From NCBI RefSeq assembly GCF_030406605.1, contig NZ_CP129104.1:1886799-1950798 (forward strand): DNA of 64,000 nucleotides. The letters run 5' to 3'. This DNA is from Curtobacterium sp. 458 (GTDB lineage Bacteria > Actinomycetota > Actinomycetes > Actinomycetales > Microbacteriaceae). The notes under the pieces were generated by a model. It saw only the letters and a list, made by a program, of their open reading frames with translations. It was not told the DNA's origin and ran no database searches. Both the position numbers and the translations under genes were made by a program. Each line of letters opens with the position of its first letter. Within the stretch, counting starts at the first letter, position 1. Below, piece by piece: positions 63,081-64,000 of the stretch.

Positions 63081-64000
63081 GCGTCACCTTCGACCCGTAC
63101 TGCGCGACCGAGTGCCGGAACAGGTACTCCGCGAACCACAACAGCACCGCCGCGACCACCCAGACGATGACGATGCAGACGATGGACTCGGTGACGCTCA
63201 GCGAGCCGACGGCGTTGCGGACCATGGCGGTCACCGGGGTGAACGTCGGGAAGTACGTGAAGAACGCCGCGACCGGGGAGGTCGGGTTCGTCACGACGAA
63301 GAACACCGCGTAGACCGGGATGATGAGGGCGAAGATCGCGGCTGACTGCAGCGACGAGGCGTCCTTGATCGACGGCACGGCGGCGCCGACGGCGACGAAG
63401 AGCCCGGAGGCGAGCAGGACCCCGCCGACGAGCAGGAGTGCCCCGACGAGCATCCGCCACGGATCGACGACGATCCCGCCGAGTCGCGATGCGAACAGCG
63501 GCAGGGCGACGGCGAACGTCACGAGCCCGGGGAGCAGGAACACCCCGATCTGCACGAGGCCGACGAGCAGCATCGCGACGACCTTGCCGCGGATGAGGTC
63601 ACCCGCCGTCACCGTCGTGAGGATCATCTCGGAGATCCGGTTCTCCTTCTCCTCGACGACCACGGTCACCATCCGGGCGGCGAGCAGGATCACCAGCCCG
63701 AAGAACGCGGCCGCGTAGAGCGCCGGTGGCAGGACCGACAGCCACCCCGGGGCGACGGCTCCGTCGGCGTAGGTGGTGACGTCGGCGGACGGCGGGTTCC
63801 GGAGGAGCTGCACCGCCTGCGGGTCGTCGACCGAGGCAGCGACGCTCTGCTCGACCACCCGCTCCGCCAGCGACGAGTACCGCCCGTTGCCGAACAGCCC
63901 CCGGTCGGCGGCGTCCACGCGGATCGACGAGGTCGCCGGCGACTCGGGGAACTCGATGAACGCGTCGAGCCGGCCGTCCCGCACGGCGGCGCGGTCGGCG
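63034..64000 (-). CDS. ABC-2 type exporter permease, 5' end outside window
   Basis: The C-terminal 320 or so residues of a NatB-like ABC-2 permease. Large extracytoplasmic domain, then six hydrophobic segments with EEKENRISEMILTTVTAGDLIRGKVV, the hallmark of NatB/YhaP-type proteins. The frame stays open through the window edge. The ATPase partner should lie just beyond the right end. Confidence 0.9.
   Translation of the reverse strand, partial: ADRAAVRDGRLDAFIEFPESPATSSIRVDAADRGLFGNGRYSSLAERVVEQSVAASVDDPQAVQLLRNPPSADVTTYADGAVAPGWLSVLPPALYAAAFFGLVILLAARMVTVVVEEKENRISEMILTTVTAGDLIRGKVVAMLLVGLVQIGVFLLPGLVTFAVALPLFASRLGGIVVDPWRMLVGALLLVGGVLLASGLFVAVGAAVPSIKDASSLQSAAIFALIIPVYAVFFVVTNPTSPVAAFFTYFPTFTPVTAMVRNAVGSLSVTESIVCIVIVWVVAAVLLWFAEYLFRHSVAQYGSKVTLRQIASWRRGRPAAR

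Overview
The window is very GC-rich with strong G/C bias at codon third positions. It has many GTG starts, pervasive 4-base ATGA/GTGA gene overlaps, and a catalogue of CUT1 sugar importers, LacI regulators and DUF4129/MoxR/DUF58 genes. This points to a Gram-positive actinobacterium, most likely a plant- or soil-associated member of the Microbacteriaceae (Curtobacterium-like). That placement comes from gene content and style, not from a marker gene. No rRNA, tRNA, CRISPR array, transposase, phage gene or replication origin was seen. No gene-free stretch exceeds about 300 bases; the larger gaps (606-784, 10150-10370, 13448-13620, 28553-28775, 35028-35267, 55129-55363) are described where something is visible.

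Left part (1-20 kb). The window opens inside a fatty acid desaturase. A LacI regulator (1395-2429) is divergent from a CUT1 cassette (two permeases, lipoprotein) ending in a GH35 beta-galactosidase, with a perfect 20-base palindrome as likely operator. Next come small membrane/hypothetical genes, a radical SAM protein of the spore-photoproduct-lyase family, a CsbD-like stress protein, a second CUT1 cassette (10370-13448), a PRISE-type reductase, a DUF2256/DUF3253 protein and a GH13 enzyme.

Pentose block (16.7-34 kb). A ChvE-GguA-GguB monosaccharide importer with a divergent LacI gene is followed by a GH127 beta-L-arabinofuranosidase plus a third CUT1 cassette with its own divergent LacI gene, then araB-araD-araA and an alditol-oxidase-like flavoprotein. 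The same operator, GTGAGCGCTCAC, lies just downstream of the -10 box of the chvE promoter and twice, 22 bases apart, in front of araB. Importer and catabolic operon therefore look like one L-arabinose regulon, probably under the LacI protein at 20870-21910. The logic is: import arabino-oligosaccharides, cleave off L-arabinose with GH127, import free arabinose with ChvE-GguAB, and convert it through AraA, AraB and AraD to xylulose 5-phosphate.

Middle and right part (34-64 kb). A peptide ABC transporter operon with a fused double ATPase is followed by an MFS exporter divergent from a carboxymuconolactone-decarboxylase/DUF2255/cupin operon. Then come a five-gene DUF4129-MoxR-DUF58 operon coupled by 4-base overlaps, a kinase-like phosphotransferase, an ArsR-CDF metal efflux pair and a run of small poorly conserved genes (51-55.7 kb). 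The right end carries an Eis-like acetyltransferase, an FeS-type bacterial photolyase, an SDR, a GNAT, PnuC, a TetR regulator and the 3' part of an ABC-2 permease leaving the window.

A recurrent theme is a family of GC-rich hairpins with arms close to GACGGGAGGCGCGGG. They act as likely terminators or processing signals between genes. Single arms or pairs also appear inside coding sequence, mostly in protein linkers and tails.
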